Both the position numbers and the translations under genes were made by a program. Under the pieces are notes generated by a model. It saw only the letters and a program-made list of their open reading frames with translations. It did not search any database and was not told where the DNA came from. A stretch of 64,000 bases of DNA from Prorocentrum cordatum (taxonomy: Eukaryota > Sar > Dinophyceae > Prorocentrales > Prorocentraceae): assembly GCA_963575745.1 (NCBI GenBank), contig CAUYUJ010015754.1, positions 169,573-233,572 on the forward strand. The letters are read 5' to 3'. Of the stretch, positions 28,332 through 38,082 are shown piece after piece (within the stretch, counting starts at the first letter, position 1; each line of letters starts with the position of its first letter).

Positions 28332-29437
28332 GCTTTCACCCTGGCGGCCAAAAGCGGTCGCAGTGGTGGCCAGCGCCTCCAGGTGGGGTCACTCTGCTCT
28401 CTCTTGCAGCCCCTTGGGATGGACGAACAACTTGAGTGTGCCGTACCACGTTGGAGACTCCCGAGGCGTCGTCGATCTTCGACCCAGGATTGGTACAGTG
28501 CACATTTTCTCGGGCCCCTGGAACCGCACAAAAACTGCGCTCCGTACCGCGATGGAGCGGGGCCTGAAGGGAGTCCAAACATGGTTCGGTACATGAGCGC
28601 CGTTCTCGTACGGGAGGAGGACGAGCGTGCACAAGAAGAGCAGCTGCAGCAGCAGCTGCAGCCGCTGGCCGGAGGGGAGGCGTCACGAGATGCAGAGCAG
28701 GCAGAGGACACACATGGCGAGTGCTGGGAGGAGAGGGCCGCGTGCGACGGGCACGCCTTGGGCACGAGGGGCGCCTGCTGTGACGCACAGGGCGCTGAGA
28801 GCAAGGGCAGCGAGGCTGCAGAGGATGGTTGCGGTCCGCGAGGCCTGCTTCCACTGCGCATGCAGCATTCAGCTGACATGAGCAACGTAGAACACGGGGC
28901 AACGGGCGTAAGCTGTCTGCCTAAGATCGCGCGTAAGCGCCCTCTTTTCCAACTCAGCGTTCCGCGCTGGCAGTCCGCGTGAGCCGTGAGCTGCCGCGTA
29001 AGGTCGCTAATCATGCCATCTTGCGTAAGACCTGTTTCTTTTCTCTACGCTCAGACGTCGTTTGGACGAGGAGGGCCGAGAATGAACAGGAGGGTGCGTT
29101 GCAGGACCGAGCAGGGGGAAAAAGAAGGAGCATGTGGCAGGAGGAGGGGGGTGGGGAAGAAGGATATGTTGACGAGGAGTAAAAGTGGGCGGAGCAAGAG
29201 TGGGCAGGATGCGAGGGACAAGGCTCAGGGAGAGGAGCAATGGGGTGGGATGAGGAGGAGGAGGAGGAGGCGGAGGAGGATGGGAGGAGGAGCGCGAGCG
29301 TGGGGGAGACGCTGGAGCAGGAGCAAGGGCAGGAGCAGGAGCAAGGAGCAGCAGCAGGAGCGAGGGCGGACAGGAGCAAGGATCAGCATCAGAGGCAGTT
29401 CGAGGGCGAAGGACAGCCGAAGGATTCGGGTCGTGGT
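28332..29437. other. No gene recognised
   Basis: A plus-strand ORF from an ATG at 28,419 to 28,982 has Glu/Gln-rich sequence around EEDERAQEEQLQQQLQ, and a second frame is open to 29,444. Neither has a domain or clear splice sites. The right end turns into purine-rich low complexity. Confidence 0.35.
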
Positions 29438-29438
29438 G

Positions 29439-29497
<59 letters not shown>

Positions 29498-29551
29498 GTG
29501 ATGGTGATGGTGATGGTGATGAAGATGATGATGATGATGATGATGATGATA

Positions 29552-29583
<32 letters not shown>

Positions 29584-30559
29584 TATGATGCTGATGATGA
29601 TAATGATGGTAATGCTGGTATTGATGATGATAGTGATGAGGATTATGAGGCTGCTTATGATGATGACGGTGACGATGATGAGGATGGTGCTGAACATGAT
29701 AATGGTGATACTGATGAGGATGATGATGGTGGTGTTGGTGATGCTGAGGATGATGATAACAATGAAGATGCCGATGGTATTGACGATGCTGAGGATAATG
29801 ATGATGATGATGATGCTGCTGGTGATGATGATGATGTTGATGATGATGATGATAATGATGATGAGCGTGGAGGTTGTGATGATGCTGCTGATGCTGATGG
29901 TGGACGTGATGATGGTGATGATGACGACGATGATTATGTTGATGCTGATGGTGGCGATGATGATGCTGCTGATCATGAGAATGGTGATGCTGATGACGAT
30001 GACGATGATGATGCTGATGCTGATTGTGATGCTGATGATGCTCATGATGGTGATGCGGGTGAGTTTGCTGATTGTAGTGATGACGACGAAGTTGCGGACG
30101 ATGCCGATGATGATGAAGGCTACAGTAGTGGTTGCGATGCCGTTGATGACGACGATGCTGGTGGTGGTGCTGATGATGTTGATAACGATGTTGTCGATGA
30201 TGGCGATGATGACGATTAGTTAGGATGATGACGATGATGACACTGGTGCTGATGTTGCTGATGTTGACGATGGCGATGATGCTGCTGATGATGATGCTGA
30301 TGGTGATGATGATGCTGATACTGAGGATGCTGATGATGATGCTGCTGCTGATGATGATGAAGCGGGTGATAAGGATGATGAGGGTGATGGTAATGATGAT
30401 GGTGACGATGATGATGTTGCTGCTGCTGATGATGATGATGAACATGGTGGTGGTGATGCTGATGATGATGCTGCTGATGATGATGCAGGTGACGATGATG
30501 ACGAGGATGAGTATGCTGATGATGATGCTAATTGACATGAGTATGATGATGGTGGTATC

Positions 30560-30611
<52 letters not shown>

Positions 30612-30820
30612 CTTCTGATGATTATGCTGATCATGATGCTGCTGATGCTGCTGATGATGTGGATGGTGATGATGGAGATGATGCTTATGCTGATCATGAT
30701 CATGATCATGATCATGATGTTGTTGTTGATGTTGTTTATTATGATGGCGATGGTGATGATGATGGTGGTGATGATGATGATGGCGATGGTGGTGGTGATG
30801 TGAAGACGAAGGATGATGAC
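29438..30820. repeat. 1.4-kb imperfect GAT array
   Basis: GAT units with frequent GGT, GCT, GAC, AAT and GTT variants. The GAT frame is open in three consecutive stretches (29,440-30,219, 30,224-30,535 and about 30,542-30,820), giving Asp-rich peptides. The ATG frame gives poly-Met and the minus strand poly-His/Ile/Ser. The variants are almost all one step from GAT, which is what neutral decay of a microsatellite would produce. Confidence 0.92.
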
Positions 30821-31399
30821 TAGCAGAAGATGATCCTGCGTGTTCCCTGCAGAGGTCGTCCACAGACCCCAGAGCCCGGGCGCCCTGGTGGCATCAGGCC
30901 TGAGGTGCACCCAGAACGTGGCACCGAGGAGCTGACCTACGAGGACGTCTCGCACTCGGGACCTCTAAGCGGCACCCGTCTCATTTAGGCAGAAGAAGAA
31001 CAGTTGTACAACAATAACGTTTCGGAGCTCCAGCAGGTCATGTGTGTGCTGTCCGTCGCTGTCGATATCTCCGCATTTGGCGATGTTCTGTCGCTACGAT
31101 GGGCACCAGAAATATCGGTCGCGTCGGGTCACCTGGATCCAGTTGCGCTGCCGCGCGTATTTTCCACCACTGTGTTGGGGTGGGTTTGGTGGGGACGGGG
31201 TGCTGGGGGAGGGCATGGACGTCGACGCCCTCACCCCATGTATAATTCTTCGCATGGTTTTCCCGTGAGGCCGAACGTTCTACGGACTGAGAGGACAGAC
31301 ACCCCGTCGGGGTCAAATTGAGGGCCGGTCTTTCTGCTTGAGGTAAGCTGAAGGAAAGTTGACGAAGTCTACTCACGACAAGCTGAAGCCTAAATGAAG
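30821..31399. other. No gene recognised
   Basis: Ordinary-looking sequence with overlapping ORFs of 65-110 codons near 31,000-31,380, none recognisable. Confidence 0.45.
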
Positions 31400-32010
31400 C
31401 TCACATCCAATGAGTTGAAACTGTGTTGCCCTGCGCTACATGAAATTGGAATTACAACGCAAAGCAACTCAACTCTACGTTAAGCAATTGCAATGCAATG
31501 CCACTCACTGCAAGTCAGCGTGACGTAGCAAATCGGAATCGACAGCATGTAACGCCAGTCAAATACTACGCAAATTATGCGCTGGCATGCATCTACGCGC
31601 AAAGCAACGACATGCAACAATGTTGAATGTGCTGCAAAGCGAGTGCAGCATAACGCAGTGCTATTGCAATACAGCGCAATCCAGTGTTATTTTACTTGCA
31701 GTAATGCAACACAATGGTAAACAATGCCTGTGTAGTGCGAATAAAAGCAGCGCAGCAAAGCCATGTAACATGCGAGTCGCACAATAAAGCTCGAAGGAAT
31801 GCAATGACATCCACCGTGTCGCAAAGCAACGCAAACCATTGCTAAGCAAAGCCATGCCAGGCGTGGCAACATAATGCACCTGAAAGCGGATGCAATGCAA
31901 TGCAGTGCAGTGCAGTGCAGTGCAATGCGTACAGTGTTCTGCAAAGCAATGCGCTGACATGCGCAACAGAACAGTTCAGTTCAAGGCAGCGCAAGGCAGT
32001 GCGAAGCGAA
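31400..32010. repeat. Degenerate field of GCAA/GCAATGC/GCAAAGC words
   Basis: Over about 600 bases GCAA or GCAG recurs every few bases (for example GCAATGCAATGC near 31,490 and 31,890, and GTGCAGTGCAGTGCAGTGC near 31,906). No fixed period. AT-richer than the flanks. Confidence 0.7.
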
Positions 32011-32119
32011 GCAGAGTTGGGAGCGGGGAGCCGACGGAACGAGGAGGGCGGCCCCACATGGATGCCGCCAGAGGCCCGGTGCCCCCCCCGAGGGCCGTGG
32101 AGCTGGGTGCATCGGGAGC

Positions 32120-32400
32120 GTCCACGAGGGGGGAGTGGATATCATGACCCGGACCATTTGGGCCTCCTCCTCCTCCTTCGCCTCCTCCTCCCTCCTCCTC
32201 CTCCTCCTCCGCCTCCTCCTCCGCCTCCTCCTCCTCCGCCTCCTCCTCCTCCTCCTCCTCCTCCTCCTCCTCCTCCTCCTCCTCCGCCTCCTGGTCCCCC
32301 TTGGGCCCGCGCGCATGCCTCGGGCCATGATCTGCGACGCCCCCCTCTTGGACGCCCCCCTCTGGGACGCCCCCGAGTGCATGCCCTGCAGGTCCGCCCG
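32120..32400 (+). mobile_element. Family J element, copy 2, with its middle replaced by a TCC/GCC array
   Basis: Left GTGGATATCATGACC and right CGGGCCATGATCTGCGACGC with CTTGGACGCCCCCCTC match family J. Bases about 32,160-32,292 are TCC with interspersed GCC. Confidence 0.7.
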
Positions 32401-32535
32401 CCCCCTCCGCAGAAGGAGGCGCAGCTCCTCACGCAGAGCCCCCCAAGATCTGGGGACGGAGCGGCGCACGATGGGCTCCGCGGCGCTCGGGGGCCGCTCC
32501 GCTGCTTCGCGCTTGGAGCCAAGCTCAGAAAGAGT

Positions 32536-32548
32536 GCCGTCGCCGTCG

Positions 32549-32586
<38 letters not shown>
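32536..32586. repeat. (GTC)n array
   Basis: About 16 uninterrupted GTC-type units. Confidence 0.92.
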
Positions 32587-33011
32587 TACGCAGCAGCAGC
32601 TAAGGTCCGACGGCGCAGCTGCGACGCCCTCGACATCCAGAGCGCGGTCCTGCCCGACGGGCGCACCTCCAGCCTGCTCCCGTCGTCCGTGTCTTTCGCC
32701 ATCGACGAGGGCCCCTCCCCCAGAGGAGGGCCTCTGATGCTGGTGCTACGGGGCCCAGAACCATACGCCACCACCACCTCTCTCGGCCCACTCCCTCTTC
32801 CATCACCAGTTTGAAACATATCCTTATCCCTATGTTTGACATCACCTCACCTCGATGCCGATCTTAAGGATCCCCTCAGTTTCTGAGGACCTACCCCTGA
32901 GATTGTCCTCGCTTTTTGCTCGCCCATCTTAGGGATAAGGATCAGTTCGAGGCTGGTTATTCCAGGAGGAAGGGAACATGGAGGAGGGAGGGCGGATGGA
33001 GGTGGTGGTGG
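32587..33011. other. No gene assigned
   Basis: Includes CCTTATCCCTA near 32,821 and TAGGGATAAGGATCAG near 32,931, the arms of a possible 125-bp hairpin element of unassigned family. Confidence 0.45.
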
Positions 33012-33414
33012 TGTATACTCCAGATTTCGTAATAAAAGGGAGGGGCTCTGGACCCTCCAAGACAAGCCATTTCAGACCTCCCCCGTGGGAGAACCCTCCA
33101 AAACATCGTCCCCAGACCCCCCCCCCAGGCCCTCCAAGATAGCCTGGAAGAGACCCCCCCCGAAATGAGACCCCCCTCCCTTTATTACGAAATCTGGAGT
33201 ACCCAGCGTCTCGACTCGGGATGGCTGTTGTTCATTGTCTTCGGCTTTCCGGGGTCCTTGCCGGGCCTCGACGCGGTCGGAAGTCGACTCGGGGAGGAGG
33301 AGGAGGAGGAGGAGGAGGAGGAGGAGGAGGAGGAGGAGGAGGAGGAGGTAGGCCCCAGGGGGGGGGGGAAGGGAGCGTGGAGGAGGGAGGGCGGATGGAG
33401 GTGGTGGTGGTGTA
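32967..33414. repeat. Direct repeats of about 45 bp bracketing a family H copy and a GGA array
   Basis: 32,967-33,013 and about 33,367-33,414 share GGAGGAGGGAGGGCGGATGG and the following GTGGTGGTGGTGTA. Between them lie family H copy 3, about 90 bases of unique sequence and a GGA array (33,290-33,348). Confidence 0.85.
33012..33202 (-). mobile_element. Family H TIR element, copy 3
   Basis: TACTCCAGATTTCGTAATAA at the left and TTACGAAATCTGGAGTA at the right. The interior matches copy 2 in reverse orientation. Confidence 0.88.
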
Positions 33415-33578
33415 CACCCTCGGGGCCCGCAGGTGTGGCCGCTGGCCGACGCCGCGGCGCCGGAGCGCCGCGCCGCCGCCGCCGCGGCGGCCTCGCAGCC
33501 GGGGCGCAGCCCGGCAGACTGCCCGATGGCGGGCGCCTTCGGCGAAGCACGGCTGGATCCTCCCTTCCAAGTTATCCC

Positions 33579-33766
33579 ACTAATCGGGGGAGAAAAAGAT
33601 ACGGATACGTGTTGTCCCCCTTCGTTTTCGGCCTTTCCTGGTCCTCCTGGGGAATCCTCGTTGTCACCGCTGGATTCGCCTCGAAATTCTGGTCAGAACG
33701 CACCCCAAGAGAGGTCCGGGGACAACACGTATCCGTATCTTTCCGCCCCCCAAACTAAGTGGGATA
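33579..33766 (+). mobile_element. Family N TIR element
   Basis: Left GTTATCCCACT plus GATACGGATACGTGTTGTCC, right GGACAACACGTATCCGTATC and AGTGGGATAG; arms of about 48 bp. The centre carries GGATTCGCCTCGAAATTCTG, also found near 9,828, 44,510 and 62,740. Confidence 0.88.
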
Positions 33767-35150
33767 GAAGATGCCATACACTCTTGCGTCAGTTCGTTCT
33801 CCGCCCTGCCCCTCCTTTTCTAGCTTCCCCCCCTGTCCCACCGCTCCCCCTTCCTCACTGGGGGAATGATGTAGGCTGCGTTGCTTTCACAGTGGGGATG
33901 CCTGTTCTGAGGACTTGCGCTGCGAGCCTGTGGCCGAGCCCAGAGATCCTCCCTTCTCGCGGTGAGCGTTGTCGCATCCGGCGTTTCGACACTGGGCGGA
34001 GGGAGGGGGGAGGGAGAGGGGGGGGTGTCTGGCTCTGGGCCCTTGCTTCGTGCGGCTGTGTGCCACAGTGCGTCCCATGGGGGAGGCTCCACCTGCGCGA
34101 AACAGGCTCCAAAAACAGCAGAGATCTACTCCTGGGGGGTAGGGGGGAGGGGGGAGGGGGGCGAGGGCCCGCGCCGATCGGCAAAGCACAGGACACCAAA
34201 CCGATCACGTGCAGCAGTGCGTGCTGCCGGGGAGCGGGGGGGGGGGGGGCGAGGCAGGGCACCCGCCTCTGGGCCTGCGGGGGGCCCTCCCCCGTCGCCG
34301 CGGCCGGGGACGCAGCTCGGACGACAGGTGCGCTCGGATCCTGGGAGGGGCTCTGGGGACTGACCTCGAGCTGTGCGTGTGCGCGATGTCCACCTCTGCG
34401 TGGCCCCGCCTTCCCCACCCCCCTCGCGCGAGGCCGCCCGCCCTGCCTCCTCCCCCTCCTCGCATGCTGGCACACTTCGCTGGTCGGTGCCCCCTGTCTG
34501 GCTTCCGCGCCGGTGCAGCCGACGCTGCCCCGCCGCCGACGAAAAGGTATGTGTGTGAAATCCAGTGGGCTTCGGCCCCTGTCGCTGGCCCGACCTGGCT
34601 GATTGGTTGGCGAGGCGGCTGGCTGGCTGGCTGCCTTGCCGGCTGGTTGGCTAGCCTGGTGGCTGGTTGGCAGACTGGTCGACTGGATGGATCGCTGGCC
34701 GGTGCGGTGCGGTGGCAGACAGTTGAAAGGGCTGCAATAACTGTCACGGGTAGTTCGTAGGCCATTTTGTGTGTGTGCCCCGCGTGTCTAGTTTCAGGCC
34801 AAGTTCGATTGCATGAGCTTGACTAATGCAGGTCGGCTTGTACGGAGTTCTGGGTTTCCTCGCCACCCTTTGTCTCGCTTTGTAGTTCCACAGTGCCGAG
34901 CTGTCGAGTACCGAGCCCTTCCTCCCCCTCAGCAAAAGAAGAGGACAGTGGCAACTTCCCAAGAAGGAAGGGGTGGCTATAGCGGCGTGTTTGAAGAGGA
35001 ATCGTGGCAGCGCCACAGAGCCGCCTTTCTCTTCAAGCCAGGAGCACTTCCCGTTCTTCCCAGAGTTGGTTTTGTCAGGGACCGTTGCTTCAGAAACGTG
35101 GGCTTCTGTACAGTGGGCAAATGTGATCTTTCTGTGCATCTCATTTCTTG
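33767..35150. other. No gene recognised
   Basis: GC-rich with G runs. A CTGGTTGG/CTGGCTGG degenerate tract lies at about 34,600-34,690. Plus-strand ORFs from 33,433 and 34,813 span much of it but lack domains. Confidence 0.4.
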
Positions 35151-35154
35151 GGGT

Positions 35155-35274
35155 CCTCCTCCTCCTCCTCCTCCTCCTCCTCCTCCTCCTCCTCCTCCTC
35201 CTCCTCCTCCTCCTCCCTCCTCCTCCTCCTCCTCCTCCTCCTCCTCCTCCTCCTCCTCCTCCTCGTCTTCCTCC
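35155..35274. repeat. TCC array
   Basis: About 38 TCC units with few interruptions. Confidence 0.95.
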
Positions 35275-35435
35275 TCCTCCTGTCACTGTCTGAGAGCGGG
35301 TCGTAGCCTGCGGCGGCCGAGCTCTCCCCGGCATCTTCCCCCCTGGAGTGGTCGGATGCGTTTCGTTCCGCTGCGGAGGGGTGGATTTTGGGACTCCGGC
35401 AGGAGTCACCAGCTGACACCTACAGCCATCACCGA

Positions 35436-35633
35436 GGGAACAAAAAGTGACATAAACATAAAAACTCGGAGGTCCGCGCGGATTTCTCGGATCGACGCTG
35501 GGGCCTTTCGGCGGCGCCTCCAGCGCCGCCCCTGGCGCGCTCCGCGCGCCAGGGAGGGGGGTCCAGCGCCGATCCGGGAAATCCGCGCGGACCTCCGAGT
35601 TTTTATGTTTATGTCACTTTCTGTTCCCCTACT
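35436..35633 (+). mobile_element. Family C hairpin element, copy 9 (long form) between 19-bp direct repeats
   Basis: Arms of about 58 bases: GTGACATAAACATAAAAACT through GGTCCGCGCGGATTTCTCGG and the inverse on the right. TACAGCCATCACCGAGGGA occurs at 35,421-35,439 and again at 35,634-35,652. The right side reads TTCTGTTCCCCTACTTACAG, which looks like a 3' splice site. Confidence 0.93.
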
Positions 35634-35652
35634 TACAGCCATCACCGAGGGA

Positions 35653-36571
35653 GGTCTTGCGTCTTGGAAGGCGGCACTCTCAGGGGGCGCTGGGCGCGGA
35701 GCTCAACAAAAGTCTCTTGTTTTGGTCTCCCCCCCACTTTTCTTTGGGCGGTGAATCGGACTCGTCCGAAAGCTGGCACCTCCTCTTCCTCCTGCTCCTG
35801 CGGCATCGGTAGTAGTAGCCGTCGTAGTCGTAGCCTCGGTCGTAGCCGTAGCTGTCGTCGTCGTCGTCGTTGTTGCGGGGCGGGTGCCGCGGAAGAGAAG
35901 ACGCAGCTATCCCCTATTGGTAGGACCCAGTCCTTCAATGAGGCCGCCGAGCAAGTGATTAGCTCTCCCAAGTGGGGGGGGGGGGCCAAAGACCTCTCTG
36001 GGTAAGCCCAGGTGGCCCCTGCCTTTCTCGGGGTGGAGTTCCGTGGGGCTCCTAGGTGTCTGCTGTCGGAGGCGGGCCCCCGCTCGACGGGGAGCCCCCC
36101 CTCGGGGTGTCCGGCGTCCCGCACCCGAGCCCCTTCAGCTCCTTGCCCCTCCCAATCCTCCTCCTCGTAGGTTCGATCTTGCCAGCGTGCACGACGTCGA
36201 GAGGGGCAAGAGGCATCGGGGCCTCTGGCCGCTGTCGGTGACGACGTCGCCCCCCCCCTACGCTGGGCTCCTCGTAGGTTCGAGCGTGTTTTTCGTCGAG
36301 GAGAGGAGTCGGGGGTGCCAGCGTTTCGCTCGAGGCATCCCCGCGATCGCACCGCAGCAGGCACGTTTTGACACCCCTTGGCGGCTCCCGTCCCCTTGGC
36401 GGGTGCCCAAGTCTTATGCCTGCCACGTTGCGGTGATTGTCGGGCTTCGAAGGGTGAGGCGCATGAGGTGCAAAACGAACGCTTCGCTCGAGCTTCCCCA
36501 GCAATCTGTCAGCCGCGGGCAGTTGTAAGAGTTCCCGGCGGCTCCGTCCAACTGCCACGCCTGCTGCTACA
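35653..36571. other. No gene recognised
   Basis: Contains a GTAGTCGTAGC-type tract (about 35,810-35,870) and TCCTCGTAGGTTCGA near 36,163 and 36,268. ORFs in several frames, none identifiable. Confidence 0.4.
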
Positions 36572-36748
36572 TTCGGGGGCGGCAAAGAGGGGGGTGATGA
36601 CTAGGGGGGGTGGATATCATGGCGTGGGCCATGATATTTCCCCAGATTTCATGGCGCCCCTTCTTATTTCATTACGTCCCTGGCCCCCCCCTTGGCCGCG
36701 CACACGCCGCCGGCCATGATTTGCACCCCCCCTCTTGGCCGCTCCCGA
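36572..36748 (+). mobile_element. Family J TIR element, copy 3
   Basis: TTCGGGGGCGGCAAAGAGGG at the left and CCCTCTTGGCCGCTCCCGAT at the right make a TIR of about 24 bp. Confidence 0.82.
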
Positions 36749-36944
36749 TACATCGCGGAGATTCCGGAGATCACGGGGCCTTGAAAGGAGAGGCGTCGGG
36801 GACTCCGAGCGAGCGCCTCGCTCGAGAGAGGTCCTCACGCTCTGGCCGCAAACGGGCACGTTTCCAGCCCCCCAGTGGCACTGCCTTGGGTTACGCAAGT
36901 GCCACGCCTGCTATATCGCGGTGGCCTTAAGACATCCGAGCACA

Positions 36945-37132
36945 GGGGAACAACAAGTGGCATAAACATAAAAACTCGGAGGTCCGCGCGGATTTCTCGG
37001 ATCGGCGCTGGGGCCCCCGGCGGCGCCTCCGGCGCCGCCCCTGGCGCGCTCCGCGCGCCAGGGAGGGAGGGGAGGGAGAAATCCGCGCGGACCTCCGAGT
37101 TTTTGTGTTTATGCCACTTTCTGTTCCCCTAG
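36945..37132 (+). mobile_element. Family C hairpin element, copy 10 (long form)
   Basis: AGGGGAACAACAAGTGGCAT at the left and GTGCCACTTT-like complement ending TTCTGTTCCCCT at the right. The right end (CCCCTAG) is again splice-acceptor-like. Confidence 0.92.
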
Positions 37133-37139
37133 AGTATGA

Positions 37140-37500
37140 GAGGGTCTTAGTATGCGTGATCTATCTGAGAGGCTGGGCACGATTGAGTCTGATTGTGAGT
37201 GAGCCTGGGTGTGAGTGAGTCTGAGTGAAGATAAGTCTGAGTGCGAGTGAGTCTTCGCATGAGTGAGTCTGAGTGGGAGTGAGTCTGAGTATTCGTGAGT
37301 CTTTCTACGAGCGAGTCCGAGCACGAGCGAGTCTACGTATGAGTGAGTTGGTGTGAGTGGTCAGGAATATGAGTGACTGAATGTGGGTAAGTCTGAGTAC
37401 GCTTAAGCTGAACATGAGTGGACCTGAGTATGACACAGCTGAACTTATGAGTGTGCGAGGGAGGCGGGTGAGTGAGCGAGGGATTCCTTCCTGTGTTCGC
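37140..37500. repeat. Degenerate GTGAGTCTGA satellite
   Basis: Dozens of GTGAGT, GTCTGAGT and GAGTGAGT words with a loose 10-16 base spacing. Confidence 0.8.
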
Positions 37501-38082
37501 GCTAAAAGTCTGAGTATGTGGAGGAATGAGGCGCAAGAGAGGAATGAAGGATTTGGAGACATCATGCTCATAACAACAAGCACGATTTAAGATTTCGGAG
37601 AAACAACGAACAGTTATCGCGTGGTGCCCGTTCTTGATCCAAACTTTGCGGCAACGTGCACTGTGTGTTTCTGTTTGAAATAGGGCAGGTTTGCGTTTCA
37701 ATGGCTCAACTGTTTGGGGTCCGTGCGCTGGCATATGTTTGATTGTTGCCGTCGATTCGGGACCATTTTGGACACCTCCTCGGCCGTCTCGGGGACATCT
37801 TGCATGCCTCCTCGTCTCGGATGCTGACTTGGGCCATCTTGAAAACATCTTGAAGGCATGTGGTGCAACCTGCGCCATCGTGCGGTTTTTTGAGCTGTCT
37901 TGGAGTGCCCGAGGCCAATTGAGTGTCTCTCGGAGGCCGTCGCAAGCCAAACAGCTGACGACTTGTGCAAATAATGGCAAGGGTCGAGGGACTGGTAGAG
38001 AGAAAACCAACGCGGAAAGCCACCGAACGCGTGGCACGCTCAATCACTTTCGGGGCCGGTGGCAGGCCTCCGGGGTCGGCGG
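37501..38082. other. No gene assigned; lies just upstream of the repeat-protein ORF
   Basis: An ORF from 37,691 to 38,086 in another frame overlaps the next ORF slightly. No domain. Confidence 0.4.

Noticed and set aside
29225-30955. A 576-codon minus-strand ORF of His, Ile, Ser and Asn runs
   Set aside because: It is the complement of the GAT array; composition follows the repeat and no motif is present.
34752-34772. CGTAGGCCATTTTGTGTG, resembling part of the dinoflagellate spliced leader (a possible retroposed-mRNA relic)
   Set aside because: One inserted base and no match beyond TTTTG; a short match is expected by chance, and no retro-copied gene follows.
37140-37500. Many GTGAGT words considered as a cluster of splice donors
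   Set aside because: They are the unit of a degenerate satellite; no exon-like sequence lies between them.
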